Shown here in pieces: positions 36,104-48,719 of a stretch of DNA of 64,000 nucleotides (its first letter is position 1; each line of letters starts with the position of its first letter). Made by a program: the position numbers and the translations under genes. The notes beneath the pieces were generated by a model. That model had not been told where the DNA came from, did no database searches, and saw only the letters and a list, made by a program, of their open reading frames with translations. Origin of the DNA: Hippopus hippopus (lineage: Eukaryota > Mollusca > Bivalvia > Cardiida > Cardiidae); the NCBI GenBank assembly GCA_946811185.2, contig OX328096.1, positions 70,989,345 through 71,053,344 of the forward strand. Direction: 5' to 3'.

Positions 36104-39100
36104 GTAAAGCATTGCCTACTTCATTTAATCTGATCCTGACCTTTTTGCTGAATATGTAAGTAGGCATATAAACATAACGCCAATTATTATTCGGAAAGTT
36201 ATATATGCACGGGGAAGGTACAGGTAAGCAATTTAAATCGCGCATACCATTGTGAAATATTTCCGTGACGATTCGGGATATATGCCGAAGGCAGCCCTGT
36301 GCGATGTCGAGGGTAAAAACAGAATATTAATTTATGTAAATGATGTTGTCTTGGGTCAGGTTAAATGAAGTAAGCAATATAGTTATAGTATTGCTCTTTT
36401 TAGCGAATTTGTGTAACTTACTGCGATAGAACTGGCCGGAACCAAATAAATCTTTCGTAATTACGCATGCGCGCTTACTTTACTATAAATCTTTCGTAAC
36501 GACGCATGCGCGCTTACTTTACTATGTCATCTGTCTGACCTTAACCAAATACATGTATATACCGTCATACACATTTGCGCTTTGCTCGGTCTACTTTCAG
36601 TTTTAGCGAGCACACCCCGACATCGTTTCTGTCACTACCGTATATGCAGTGCTACAGGTGTTTATACAGTCCTCAATCTTACACCTGCAAACCGCGTCAG
36701 ATTGATAGATCAAATTGCTACTTCTTAAATGCCCAGTAGCGGCCATAAGTAAGCAGTGAAGGTCTGAATTTAAATCATACCAGTCAGGGACATAGCTACC
36801 CAAAAATGAAGTGTACGCGAATGTCACACCGATGGATTTTTTCCTTTACTACACAATCCCGATTTTAACGACCCCAACTGAAAGTAACTTTTGAAAACAT
36901 TGTCGGAAAAGGAGAAAATGCTGGTAACCAGCATATTCTCATTTTTCACAATGTTTTTTACCGTTTGAAAGAAATTCGTAATTTCTGTAACATTTACTTT
37001 GTCATCCGCAAATACTTTCAATTTAGACCGGTCTTACATTTTGTCGGATGGTAAAAGATTAACTGAGGCGCAAAGTGCCGAGAGAGGGCAGGGAAATTTT
37101 TCAGGAGGGTCTGAAGGGTCTCTCCTCCAGAAAAATTGACGTTCTTTTGTGCAAAGTCTACGTTTTTGTGTACAGGCAGCTACGCCAATGTCATTCAAAT
37201 GTATGGAAATTATTGTAAAGATGACAATCTGTGAAAGTACGGTCGGCTAAAAAATTAATCTTAAAATTAGATCAAAAGTTACCAGGTCGCTCTATTTTTT
37301 GTTTACTCTTTACCTAATTTCATTATACCATATACTTGTTTGACACAGTTCCACAAATTCGCTTTTCGGGACTTTGAGTCAGTTGACTAACCCTATCAAA
37401 CGATAAAACTTTAGCCTTTTCCAAATTGAAAGAATACAAATTCAGTTTGGCTCAAATGATCAGTTTTGTCTTTGAAGGGGTAAAAGCATGGTGAGAAAAA
37501 AATAGGAAATGCTGGCCACCATGTTGTTAGAAGCTTTCTTTTTATTAAAGATCAGATTTTAACTTCCTTTCAGAAGAAGGTTTTCGTCACATGCACGTTC
37601 TCCTTTTCTCACAATGTTTTAAACTGACCCCTTTTTAAGACAAACTGCATCATTCTAGCCAAATTTCATTTAGTTTCACTCTTCAAATACTTTCAATATG
37701 GACGGGTCTAAATATTTTCGTTTGGTAAAGGGTTTAAATATCGTAAGTGTTTGCAAACTGCCATATTTTCTTGTTTCAAGCATGAAATATCTCGTACTCC
37801 TTAAATACAAGAATACAATATTTTAGACTAAGAAAATCACACCTGCAATCAGAACTGCTTCTTTATTTTTCGAAGAGCATTGATTCACATTTAACCTTTG
37901 CACACCTAGATATATTCAATGAAAATTCAATTCAGAAGTTCTTTTGGTCGGAAGTTACTCAACGTATCGAACGGTGAAGATATACGATCAGACTGCATGT
38001 TCATTGGCTTCAATCTGGTCTCGATCTACGGTAATGTTATCGCAGCAAAACCACATTATGTCCTGCTCAGCAGCATAGTGGCTAAAACTACGAAACCTAA
38101 ATAATCTGGTAAATGGTTATACAAGTCTATACGCACCTTGCGACTGGCTTTTCAACAATCAAAATGCAAGTGATAATTCGATCTTATACATGTCTTTGGG
38201 TATCACAAGCGGTCTTTATCATTTAACTTTAACGTCTAATTTCAACATGTATTAGATGCAGATAAACAACAATAGATGTCTATTGATGGAGTTATTCTAC
38301 ATTTACGAACGTACTGGACGGTGAAGATCCAAGATAGGGCTGCATGTTCATTTACTGTATTGTACAGTCTAGTCTTCATCTCCTGTGATTGTACTTCCGC
38401 ACAGGTGCATAAAGTCTTTTTTTTTTTTAATTGTCCCCGTATACTGATGTAGGAAGGTCGGGGATCTACCCCTCTCCACATCTTACAATCTCTGACATTT
38501 ATACACGTAACAAGGAACAAAAACATTTTTATGTGGAAATAAAAGGTGAAGAGAAAAAAACTGGGAAAAAAAAAAAAAAAAAACGAAACTGGAAAGTGAA
38601 GAAAGAAGGAGAAAATAGAATGGTGAGGAAAAGATGTAAGGAATAAGTAATAATAAAGGTTCGAATAGGTGCATAAAGTCTTGCTCAGCAGCCTAGGGGT
38701 TAAAAGCAGGAAACCTAAATGACCTGGTTATTGCATGTATAAGTCTAAATATTTACCTTTCGATGTGTTTTTCAAATATCCAAATACAAGATATAATTCG
38801 ACCCCAAAGGTTTATCACGAGTGGTCATATTCATTAAATTTAAGGTTTTACTTTCAAAATATATTAGATACAACTAAACAATAATAAATGTCTACTGATC
38901 AAGTAATTCTACATTTGCGAATGTGGATGAACTCATTTTGATCCGTGCATTTTATGACAAACCATAAAATAGCCGAGTTTTGACTTAGTTATACACCATA
39001 CACATGTCATTTATATCATTATTTAGAGGGAAAAAGAATATATGTTTGATTGTTTGTTTGATTGTTTGTTTATTTATTTATTTTTTTGTTTGTTTATTCT

Positions 39101-42100
39101 AGTTATATCGCGGCGTCAGTGCACCTATCCATGATTTCCTGGAGTTTCTTACACCAGTACTTCGCAAACTATTCTCTCAAAGCGACTACCTGCTTTCACA
39201 TATAAGAGTCGCCGAAAAAATGATTGGTGGTGAGAAAGAAATGAATCCTGTCGCAATGACTATCATCAATCTTGGAAAAAAAATTAAAAAAGGTCAATCT
39301 AGGGATTCTCAAGTCCCTCACACTACCGACTGTGCTACCGGAATCGGAAAAAAAGAGGAATCAAGTAAATTGAAATGTGAATTACGTTACAATAATTTTT
39401 ATAGCGATCATTTCTATGATCCTACTATGTAAATACTTCTATAGTAACTTGCAGTGTAGATAGAACGAAACCGCCGTGGTAATTTAGAAACATTCAGTGT
39501 AAAATGTTTACATCCTACCCATCGATTTTCTCTTTTAACACGAACACATTTAGTTGAAAAACATGCGCTATCTACACCATAAAATGAATTTATTTCGGCA
39601 CAGCGAGTCATCTTATCGTAAGATCGATTGTAACATGCAGTATTGTCGGAATGTATCAGATTTCGTCTATATTTTTGAAACGTAATTCATATTACCTTAA
39701 GTCACTAAAGATGCAAAACTGTACCTGGTGGTAAAAATATTGATCAAGAAACTCGAGTACAATGTACGTTGTCTTCGGAAATATGGACCAAGAAACACAA
39801 GTACAATATATGTATAGTGGACCGCCCGGTTTATGACGGACTTATTCACTATTTACTCTGACGCGTAATTATAGGAAATACTGGTTACCAACACATTTTG
39901 TGAGTAAAAATATCATTTTTAAATACCGATTAAACATGTTATTCTGCTTGAGTTATAAATATCAAAAAGAAACTGTATATTTCACCCTTCAATTTTCCAC
40001 CCAAAACCGTAATGGCGTCTATAAAAACCCGACCTCTTTTCGAGGCGTTCAATATTTGTAATAAAGTACATAAATAACGTAACTGAAAAATATCATGTAC
40101 ACAAAAACTCGATTAATATGCTTATTTACACAAGAAGGAACTATATAAATGTGTAGTTCTAAGTAAATACTCTTCATAATTTTCAAGCAGTAAAAGGACG
40201 TCGGAGTGTCATTGCGTCTTTTAAAATTCTAGTAACAGCGAAATTTTAGACATTTTTGTCCATTTTACAAACTTGTTTGAAGCATTCAGGACGGATTAGA
40301 AATAGTATACAAGACCTTTACTATGATACATCTCAAAATATTTAATATCTAAACGAATAAAGATTCAAACCTTCACAACCTTCACTTTCATCAATAGCAC
40401 AAGTTCTAAAAAACTGTTCAGGCATCAGGCAGTGAACGGGATTAGAAACGAAATTCTTTGACACAATTATACATTGGAATCTTTTCACATTATTCCAGTA
40501 TGGTGACATAATTTTATGGCATCAAAGCTGGCTATTTTCAAATCTCGGAAACTTTTCGGGATCGAAATAGAATGTATGAAAGGCATTTAAACCCTTTAAC
40601 TAAGAATCCCAGATGAAGAAGCATTTTGAAAGCATAGTGGCAAAGGAGAAAAAGGTGGTAACCAGCATTTTCTCCTTTTCTCACAATGTTTTCTACCCTT
40701 GCGTAGACAAGCTCCATCGTTTCAGCCACATTCAACTTGTCGTTTATAAATCCTTCCAATTTTGACAGGTAGAAATTTTTGTCGTATGGTAAAGAGTCAA
40801 AGATCGCGTGTATCCGGTCGGAAAAAAAGTACATGTAATGAGAAATTTGTCAGTAAACTCTATCTTGCTTGAAGAAACATGTACGAGTATGTGCATTTTC
40901 TTGTTTTCACGCGTTTTATAAATTCATTCAGATACTTTACGAAAACGTTTTATGTTTTACTCATATCCGACTAAACGTAATTCACATTTTTGGCGTTAAG
41001 ATTCAAAATGTCACCTATTGCTGACTAAATTTCGTTCAAATAATTGAAGTCCTTGTAAGTGAGTTTGATCCTTTTGTTCTTAAATTCATTGTCAGCTGTA
41101 ACTCTATCTTGCTTGAAGAAACATGTATGTCTATTTTCTTGTTTTCACGCATTTTATAAATTAGTTCAGATACTTTACGAAAATATTTTATGTGTTACCC
41201 ATATCAGACTGAACGTAATTGACATATTAGGAGGTAAGATGCAAAATGTCACCTATTGTTTACTAAATTTTAGTCAAATTATTGAAGTCCTTGTCAGTGA
41301 ATTTTATCCTTTTATGCTTGATTTATTATCAGTTTTAGGTTTTAGAAAATAATAGTATTAATGTAAGATAAATTAACACATCTCATTTATCAACAGCAAA
41401 GTTCAGTAGTCCTACTCGGCGTGGTTTCGCCGCACGTGAAATATTGTTTTTTGTTTTTTTCTTCTTCTAATGAAAAGTATACAATATATCGATCTTTATT
41501 ACTCTGTACTAGATCTCGCCGGCAAAATTTTTAGATTGTCCAGACGACAACTTAAATGCGGCCCAAATGATGGAATTTGTCACAAATGGGATCGAAAACA
41601 TTGTAGGAGAAGGAGAAAAAAGTTGGCTACCAGTGATGGAATTTGTCTCTAATGGAATATGAAAACATTATAGAAAAGGGGGAAGTGCTGGCTTCCAATG
41701 ATGGAATGTGTTTTCAAGAAGATAGAAAACATCAAGGAAAAAGGAGAAAGTACCGGCTACCAGCCTTTTCTCCTTTTTCCACGATGTTTTTCAAATGCCC
41801 TCTTCTTTAGGGTCGCAAAAATACGGGATTGTTTGATAGATCACCTACATTAACAAATACCCTGTTTATGATTCAGCAAGAATTTTTGTTATCCGACAAA
41901 TAGCAGACGAGCCCAGTTAGTGCAATCTGATCTGAATCTTGGCTGTTTGCTATAACTCATGCATTCGCCTAGCGGTGAAAGAGTTAACAAATACTCTATG
42001 TATGATTCAGCCAGAAATCTATATTATCCATCAAATCGACCCCAGTAAGTACAGTCGGTAACTCACTGGCAGGGATTGAGAGCTCGGGTTTCAGTTTTGT

Positions 42101-42304
42101 AGAACTCTTTTCGATGACTGATGATAGTGTTCACGAGAGGATCGTGAAAGAGGGAAAAACAGCCACTCTTTTAGGTCGCACTGATATGTTAAGATACATG
42201 TAGCATGAATACATATATAGGTGCAATAACCACCCAAATATTGCTCAAATTATGTTATTAACGGCGTGTCTAAAAAAAAAAACTTTTTCTTTCTTTTTCA
42301 ACAG
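36104..42304 (+). other. Long intron of C1q gene 2
   Basis: About 6.2 kb, against 1.0 kb in gene 1. It holds hairpin MITEs (about 36815-37066, 37490-37620, 40588-40798, 41600-41790), family 2 hairpins (about 37965 and 38318), a T/A-rich simple stretch near 38410-38600 and a tandem duplication of about 245 bp (40855-41345). The last part, from 41870, is similar to the gene 1 intron. I see no further exon. Confidence 0.6.
40855..41345 (+). repeat. Tandem duplication of about 245 bp
   Basis: The phrases TATCTTGCTTGAAGAAACATG (split 40860-40880 and 41105-41125), TTTTATAAATT..TTCAGATACTTTACGAAAA and AAAATGTCACCTATTG occur twice, 243-245 bp apart, with about 10% divergence. Both copies are non-coding. 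Confidence 0.8.
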
Positions 42305-42702
42305 GTGAACTTACCGCATTTTCAGTGACAATCCCAACTAAAAAATTAGTTAACGGAGTGCCCACTTTCTCTAATGTGATCACAAATAAAGGGAACGGAT
42401 ATGACGTCAGTACCGGTATATTCACATGTCCTGTTGGTGGATTGTACATGTTTGTCTTCACTGTGGCGTCAAGTGGAAAGTATGATGTGTACTGCTGGAT
42501 TAGACTTAATGGTTCCGACAAAGTGTATGGCAGATCATACAGTGATAACTCTCACACAAGTGCCTCAGCTTCAGTGAACCTACTGTTGCAGAAAGGTGAT
42601 TTGGTTACGTTAGGAAATTGTGGTGGCTGGAACAATGTGTACATCAGCAGTATGATAACATTCAGCGGTGCATTGCTACAAAGGACGGAAAGGAAAAACT
42701 AA
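42305..42702 (+). CDS. C1q-domain protein 2, terminal exon (C1q domain)
   Basis: The exon follows CTTTTTCAACAG in phase 1 and ends with TAA at 42700-42702. The 132 residues form one C1q domain: TAFSV, GNGYDVSTGIFTCPVGGLYMF, FTVASSGKYDVYCWI, LLLQKGDLVTLGNCGGW and FSGALL. It differs from gene 1 mainly in surface positions and in two extra residues before ITFSGALL. A (CT)n and (CG)n tract follows at about 42780-42828, as a (GA)n tract follows gene 1. Confidence 0.9.
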
Positions 42703-42778
42703 CTGTGTATTTTTCCCGATTTGCAAGTTTTGTTGTTACTTTTGTGTCTTTCGGTAACTGTATATTTAACAGACGTTC

Positions 42779-42824
<46 letters not shown>

Positions 42825-44668
42825 TTCGCGCAACGAAAGCTTTACCATATAATATCTGAGAGAGAGAGGTGTTTTCTTTTGTCCTCTTTCTCAGACATTG
42901 GTACATATATGAGCACAACGTAAGCTTTATCAAACAATCCTGTATATTCTAACGACCGTGTGAAAGATGGGTATTAAATACATGAAGGGGTAGAAAAGAC
43001 TGGTTGCCAACATTTTTTCCTTTACAACATTTTTCCCCTTTTAGGACAGTTCCCACTATTTGAGCTCATTGGATTTGTCATCTGCAAACGCATTCAATTT
43101 GGACAAGTCTAAAAATGTTTTGTATGGCTTACTAAAAACTTAATCTTACTAACGTATGTTTTTTTTAAATGCTTTATTACACTGTCCCGAATTTAAAGGA
43201 CCACGACAAAGACAGCTTTTAAAAACATTTTGGGAAAATGAGAAAATGCCGGTAACCAGCATTTTTCTCCTTTTCCAACAATATTTTCTATCCTGTTAAA
43301 GACAAGTTCTATCATTTGTGTCATATTTAAATTGTTTTCTCCCTTGTAAAAAAAAAGATCCTTAGGAGAGGATCGAGTCGTACACGTCGGATTGCGAATA
43401 CTCCATGTGTTTTCTTCACTTGGACATGCAGGACCCCTCATTATTATCAGACGGTAAAGCTTTAGATTGTTCTATACAAAAAAACCTTTTGCCAAACAAC
43501 ACCATGTTTTAACCAACCTGAGGCAAGAGGCGTTTGAAAACATTGTGGGAAAAGGAGAAAATGCTGGCAACTAACCAAATCCAATCGTTTCATTCACATT
43601 AGATTTGCCACCTTCAAATGCTGTTAATTTTGACCTGTCTAAATTGATTGATTGACTTAGCTTTTAGCGCCGTTTTAACAGCTTTGGTCATATCACGGCG
43701 GTCAGTGCATCTACGCATGTGTATCCTGGCTTTCTCACACCAGTACTGGCATAACTTTTTTTCCAAGTCTCTGACTACAGTTACTTTCTCACACGCATCA
43801 AATCGCCGGAAAGAAAGTTTTCCTCAACCGGGTATCGAACTCACAACTACCAGGTCACGAATCCGATATGCTAAACACTGAGCTACCCGGGCGGGCGACC
43901 TGTCTAACCGGTTTTTGTCTATTAAGGAGTTGAGCAGAAAACTTGGAAAATATTGGATTATCAAATGTCACGAAGTAATGACCATTGATTTAGTGACATG
44001 TACATGTACTCAGTTTTCCCCCTGTAACTTTGTACATTTATATTCTAAAATTATTCTTTGCGAAGAATAGATGTCGTACACAAGTATATTGTTTGTTGTA
44101 CCCATACTCAAATACATAAATATATAATTGTATATATTATCTAGGTAAAAATCTCGCGCGGCCCAAATACACGCGTCCGACGCTGATAAAACCGGACACA
44201 AAGGGAAATATACGTATGTAGACAGTGTCAAATACGGTTCCAAATATGCTTGGTTTCAGATTTTATTGGTCAAGCTGCTGGGTTTTCTACTCATCCATAT
44301 ACGTTATGATTCACTTAACCAGTATTTGCTTAAATTTCTTACCAATTTTCTATAACATTGTCAATAATTGCAGTAATTCGGTGTTGAAGTGTATAGATAT
44401 ACGAGTATAATAAAAGGATTGTGTTTTAATTACTTTGAAGGTGCTTGCATTTGCTTCTCAGTGCGTAGGAAAAGTTTGGCATCTCGCTCGACATGCAGGC
44501 TCTCGCGATCAAATTTTGCCACTTAGGTTGAAGTAAATACATGCATGAGGAAGGTTAATACAACATAATATTCCGTAGGTATTCTGCAATGAAACATAAG
44601 TGTTCAAGTTGTAATCTTGAATAAAATTTCTGCTTCTTAAGATCTATCGGATTCCTACTTGAATATTG
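42703..44668. repeat. Intergenic region with hairpin MITEs and a SINE
   Basis: Hairpin-repeat copies lie at about 42985, 43225 and 43540. A SINE on the minus strand fills about 43640-43903. 44200-44600 resembles 19720-19930 of segment S1. No exon is supported. Confidence 0.6.
43640..43903 (-). repeat. tRNA-derived SINE, minus strand
   Basis: Read on the minus strand, the head starts CGCCCGGGTAGCTCAGTG (A box) and has GAGTTCGATACCCGG (B box) about 45 bp later, so a pol III promoter is recognisable. The body (AACGGCGTTTTAACAGC-like in the other orientation) is the same as dispersed fragments near 2600, 14860, 15030, 28980, 32550, 34090 and 39090. It is a retroposon and not a working tRNA. Confidence 0.75.
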
Positions 44669-44670
44669 TA

Positions 44671-45267
44671 CGGTGGCACAAAAGTGACATGGAAGATATA
44701 TTTTATACTACGTGCGCACGCAGTAGCTAATACGTGCGCACGTATTAGTTATTACGTGCGCACGCAGTAGCTAATACGTGAGCACGTAATAAGTAATACG
44801 TGCGCACGCAGTAGTATTACGTGCGCACGCAGTAGCTAATACGTGCGCACGTAATAACTAATACGTGCGCACGCAGTAGCTAATACGTGCGCACGTATTA
44901 CATATTACGTGCGCACGTAATAATCCACCAATCAGAATCATGAACGGAAGCCATTGTTTCAAGATGGAAGTGGAAGATAGACATTTATTGATTCGTGATA
45001 AACTGATTGGTCGATTATTACGTGCACACGTAATAGTCATTACGTGCGCACGTATTAGTTAATACGTGCGCACGTATTAGCTACTGCGTGCGCACGTACT
45101 AGCTACTGCGTGCGCACGTAATAACTATTACGTGCGCACGTATTAGCTAATACGTGCGCACGCAATAGTATTACGTGCGCACGTATTAGTTATTACGTGC
45201 GCACGTATGAGCTACTGCGTGCGCACGTAGTATAAAATATATCTTCCATGTCACTTTTGTGCCACCG
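44671..45267. mobile_element. 597-bp palindromic element with TA duplication and Z-DNA-like core
   Basis: Ends CGGTGGCACAAAAGTGAC (44671) and GTCACTTTTGTGCCACCG (to 45267) are perfect inverted copies, with TA on each side (44669-44670, 45268-45269). Inside are more than 15 copies of the self-complementary word ACGTGCGCACGT spaced by TA-rich links, and a non-repeated centre (about 44925-45015) that is also partly inverted (CCAATCAG and CTGATTGG). The TA duplication suggests a Tc1/mariner-type MITE. No gene. Confidence 0.88.
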
Positions 45268-46014
45268 TAATATTGACACTTACAGGACAGTACATGTTTT
45301 TGGAGGGCTTTTTTTCTTGTTTTTTTCTTTTTTTTTATTTAGAAATCACGTTGTTGATCTAAAGGCGTTGTGTCATCCCATGGTTGTGCCGGCCATCTTT
45401 TCTATATTGATGCTGATGATACTAAAGTGACGAACACGATGATGATGATGATGATGATGATGATGTTAATGATTTTGAGGATAAGGAGGTAGGAAAGTAC
45501 GACGACAAAGACAACCACGACAACGACAATAATCTCGACGACGAAGACGATGATAATAATGATGTTGATGTTTGTTGTATCGACGACGAAAACGACGATC
45601 ATGACGACAGAGATGGTACTGATGATGACGATGATTTTGATGATGATTCTCATGATGATTCTGATGATACTGGTGAATGGTGATAGTGGTGATTTTTACG
45701 ACAATGATGATAATGATGACCGGATGAGATGAAGATGGTAACGATTATAATGGTGGAGTTGAATTGCGGTGGTGGTGGTAGAAGCGACAATGTTGATAAT
45801 AATGATGATCTCATTGATAACAGGAGAAAATTTCATCAAGCAGTTATCTACTCTATTTAAGATAAAAAGACTTTTTACATCTGTCTACATGTCTACATGG
45901 CAAAACATGACACCCTAGACACACTTGGTCTGTTTCCTTTTGGACCCCGACCCCATGCCACCCCACCCCATACAACCCTACCCCATCTAGATTTAACAAT
46001 ACATGTATTTTACA
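45268..46014. repeat. GAT/GAC-rich simple sequence
   Basis: About 45430-45810 is an imperfect (GAT)n/(GAC)n tract. The open frames there (runs of Ile/Val or Asp/Met) are products of the triplet repeat. Confidence 0.8.
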
Positions 46015-46190
46015 TCGATTGAGAAACAAGTTCTTACAACTTATTCCAATCTCTCTCGCACCAGTAGTCACGCAGAATGTGTGGGTCAATGAGCGGTCCC
46101 AAAGATGACACCTTCTCCCGGGTATCTAACTCGGGACTTTCTGGTTTCAAGGCCTACACTCTACCTCACGACCACGGACATCATACACAC
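46015..46190 (-). repeat. tRNA-derived SINE, minus strand (same family as 3612-3810)
   Basis: Minus-strand reading gives CGTGGTCGTGAGGTAGAGTG (A box), GAGTTAGATACCCGGG (B-box-like) and the body ending TAAGTTGTAAGAACTTG, identical to the copy near 3780. Confidence 0.78.
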
Positions 46191-46762
46191 CAATCCATCT
46201 TGTTTGCATTTTAATATCTTAACCCTCTACAAAACAATTCTGCGTTTAAACGACCATGAGGAAGAAACCCTTTGAAAACGTTGTTTGAAATGGAGAAAAT
46301 ACTGGTAGCTAGCATTTTCTCAATTTCATACCTCTTTTACTTCTATTTCAAAGCCATTTCCAGTCTTTTGAGCTGCTCTAAATTTGCCGTCTGAAACTGC
46401 CATTATTGTGTACGTCGTCTTGTAGAAAGGTTAAAGGCAAACTTTTTTCTTGCGCCTGCACGTTCATACAAATTAGCAATCTCCTATTCTGTGCTACCGT
46501 GTTGCAAAACCGTAAAACTCTTTTTATAACAATGGCCGACGTGGACAGCTTTCAACAGATTGTGCAGATTAAGATCAGACTGTACAGAATGCACCTTCTG
46601 GTCTGGACCAAAAAGTCAGTTCATTTAGAGCAAGCGTGTAGCTTTGAAGTTGATGAATAAATCACACATTGTTTGTTGGCACCGGATCCATGAAGGTGTA
46701 AGATCTGGTACTATTTTTAAGATTTGCAGTGGTAAATAGGACTTCTTGTTTATAATATAGAC

Positions 46763-47260
46763 CATGCCCGATAGCTCAGCCGGTTATGTGCAGGGCTTGA
46801 AACCAGAGACGGGGGTCGATGACTAGCATACCTAGCTCGGAGAGTTTCTTTCAGAGAATTGTTGATAGCCATCGCAGTGGTAACCGGAACTTTTTGTTAG
46901 TTCATAATATAGGCTGATTTCGATAGCTTAGCCGGTTACATGCAGCGTTTGAAAGCGGAGGAGAGGGTCGCTAATTAGGACACCCAGCTCGGCTAATTTT
47001 TTTTCGAGGATTGTTGATAGCCACGCAGTGGTAACCACTATTTTTTATTCTTAAGATGGCCTCAGCCAGTTACATTCAAGACTTGAAACTAATGGGAAGG
47101 GTCGCTGGTTCGAATACTCAGCCCGGCAATTTTTTCCAAGGATTGTTGATAGCCGCGCAGTGGTAACCAGGATTTGTCGTTCATACTATGGGCCTATCCT
47201 GATTGCTCAGCCGGTTACGTACCAGGCTTGCCGGGGGGTGGGGGGGGATAGTGGCTGGTT
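46763..47260 (+). repeat. Four tandem tRNA-like repeat units of about 145 bp
   Basis: Units begin near 46763, 46915, 47053 and 47196. Each has an A-box-like GATAGCTCAGCCGGTTA and then a variable second-promoter region (best in unit 3, CTGGTTCGAATAC), followed by ATTGTTGATAGCC and GCAGTGGTAACC. Heads of a tRNA-derived retroposon in tandem are unusual. None folds as an intact tRNA by eye. Confidence 0.65.
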
Positions 47261-48132
47261 CCATTGCTACATGATACTTGGCTTGGGAAGAATAATGTGC
47301 TAAGTGATGTCAACAGAAACTGTATGAGAGCATTGGTAGATGCACTAGCTGCGGCAATATATCTGAAATAATGTTGAAAACGGAGTAAAAACATGCAGAT
47401 AGAAAATTCATAATACGTACACAGGTGATACCTTTATGCAAATGAATTGGACTCTAGGTTTCGCTTGCGTTGTGTCTTGAAATACTATACAGTTTTAAAG
47501 CGACTTAGGCAATCGAAAGAGGCAGGGATAACTACACCGGAGTAATATTTAAGTGTTGTGGAAAATCTGTGACCTGATACCCGTTTCTATTGGGTCGAGG
47601 ATAAACATAACCTGGTATTTTTCGGCGTAGCTGTATGATCTCACTTTTGACCTACTTTCAGTACTAGGAGGAAATGAATGGTTTCACATTTTGTGATCGG
47701 CCAAATATAGGTAAACTACGCAAAAAAATAAAAGTCACAGTAGAAATTTACCGACATTGGATAAAAGTGTTCATGACTAGAAAATCACGTAATGATTACA
47801 TTTACCTGTGTAAAGATGTACTTTTTGGCCATGCAGATGTTAAACTCTAGCTAAACATCCATAATCTAAATCATATGGATAAACTAATAGCAATGAGTAT
47901 TGGCCAGTTTTCTATTTTAGTTAGTGTAAGAGATTTGGTACCCGTTTTTCCTCGCGTAAAACCGAATACGAATTGCGACGGCAGGCTACCGCTCTATTGT
48001 CTTACACGAAAACAGGTTGTGAAACAACTGATTTCGTTTCTTGTCACAATGAAAAAATATGTTATGTCTTGAATTTGGTGATTTAATTCGAAACGTGAAT
48101 AACTATGCCTACCTGGGGGAACAATCGATTGT
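47261..48132. other. Segment S2 sequence up to the Polinton insertion
   Basis: 47330-47610 is collinear with 20030-20790 of S1. The rest has no recognised feature. The first copy of the target duplication ATTGCG follows at 48133-48138. Confidence 0.6.
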
Positions 48133-48157
48133 ATTGCGAGTAGTAAAGGAAGGAAGC

Positions 48158-48192
48158 CTAGGGACATACCTAGGCCTGAGTATGTCCCTAGG
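48158..48192. repeat. Palindrome at the Polinton tip
   Basis: CCTAGGGACATAC and GTATGTCCCTAGG are perfect 13-bp arms around CTAGGCCTGA, 19 bp from the end of the element. Outside them GGAAG and CTTCC extend the pairing. The right tip carries the same structure at about 63028-63062. Protein-primed replicons often have terminal foldback or protein-binding sites at this place, so a replication role is possible. Confidence 0.7.
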
Positions 48193-48469
48193 CTGCCTTC
48201 CCTGAGTGCCGTACATCACCCTCCCTGACAAAAATGTGTCCCTAGTTTGCCATCCCGAAATATTTTTTTTTTATTTTGTCCCTAGGCTCCCGTCCCTGAG
48301 CGGGATTTAGCATTCAAAATGGCGGCCTTGTGGAGGACACTCTGGGGATGTGTCCCTATTTGCTGTCCCCGAAAGATTTTTTTTATTTTATCCCTAGGCT
48401 CCCATCCCTGAGCAGGATTTTTTTCTGCAGTTAAAGCAGCAGATGTCGGCCAAAAATGATACATCTTCG

Positions 48470-48690
48470 AGTACTCTATAGTGATCTGCCAGGTCTGATC
48501 ATTGAGTTGGACTTAGTTTTTTCTTCACCTATGTATGATTTTTTCTCTCTAAAAGACTGAGCACTGGGTTGAACTTAGACTTTTTTTACCCTATGAATGA
48601 TTTTCTCTCTTTCTAAATGGCTGATCACTGAGTTGGACTTAGTCTTTTTCTGCATCTATGAATGATTCTTACTCTTTGGAGTGTAACTCT
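48470..48690 (-). repeat. 64-bp tandem repeat, left arm
   Basis: About three units containing TGAGTTGGACTTAGTC and ATGAATGATTTTCTCTC. The right arm has about nine units (62140-62710) and a separate block of about six (60380-60745), so the copy number differs between arms. Confidence 0.75.
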
Positions 48691-48719
48691 TTGGAGTGTG
48701 AGTCTTTGGAACGCGTCTC

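Noticed and set aside
45402..45732. Ile/Val-rich and Met/Asp-rich frames
   Set aside because: Low-complexity GAT/GAC triplet sequence on both strands.
46763..47260. Functional tRNA genes
   Set aside because: Only A-box and weak B-box resemblance; no acceptor stem or anticodon arm closes by eye.
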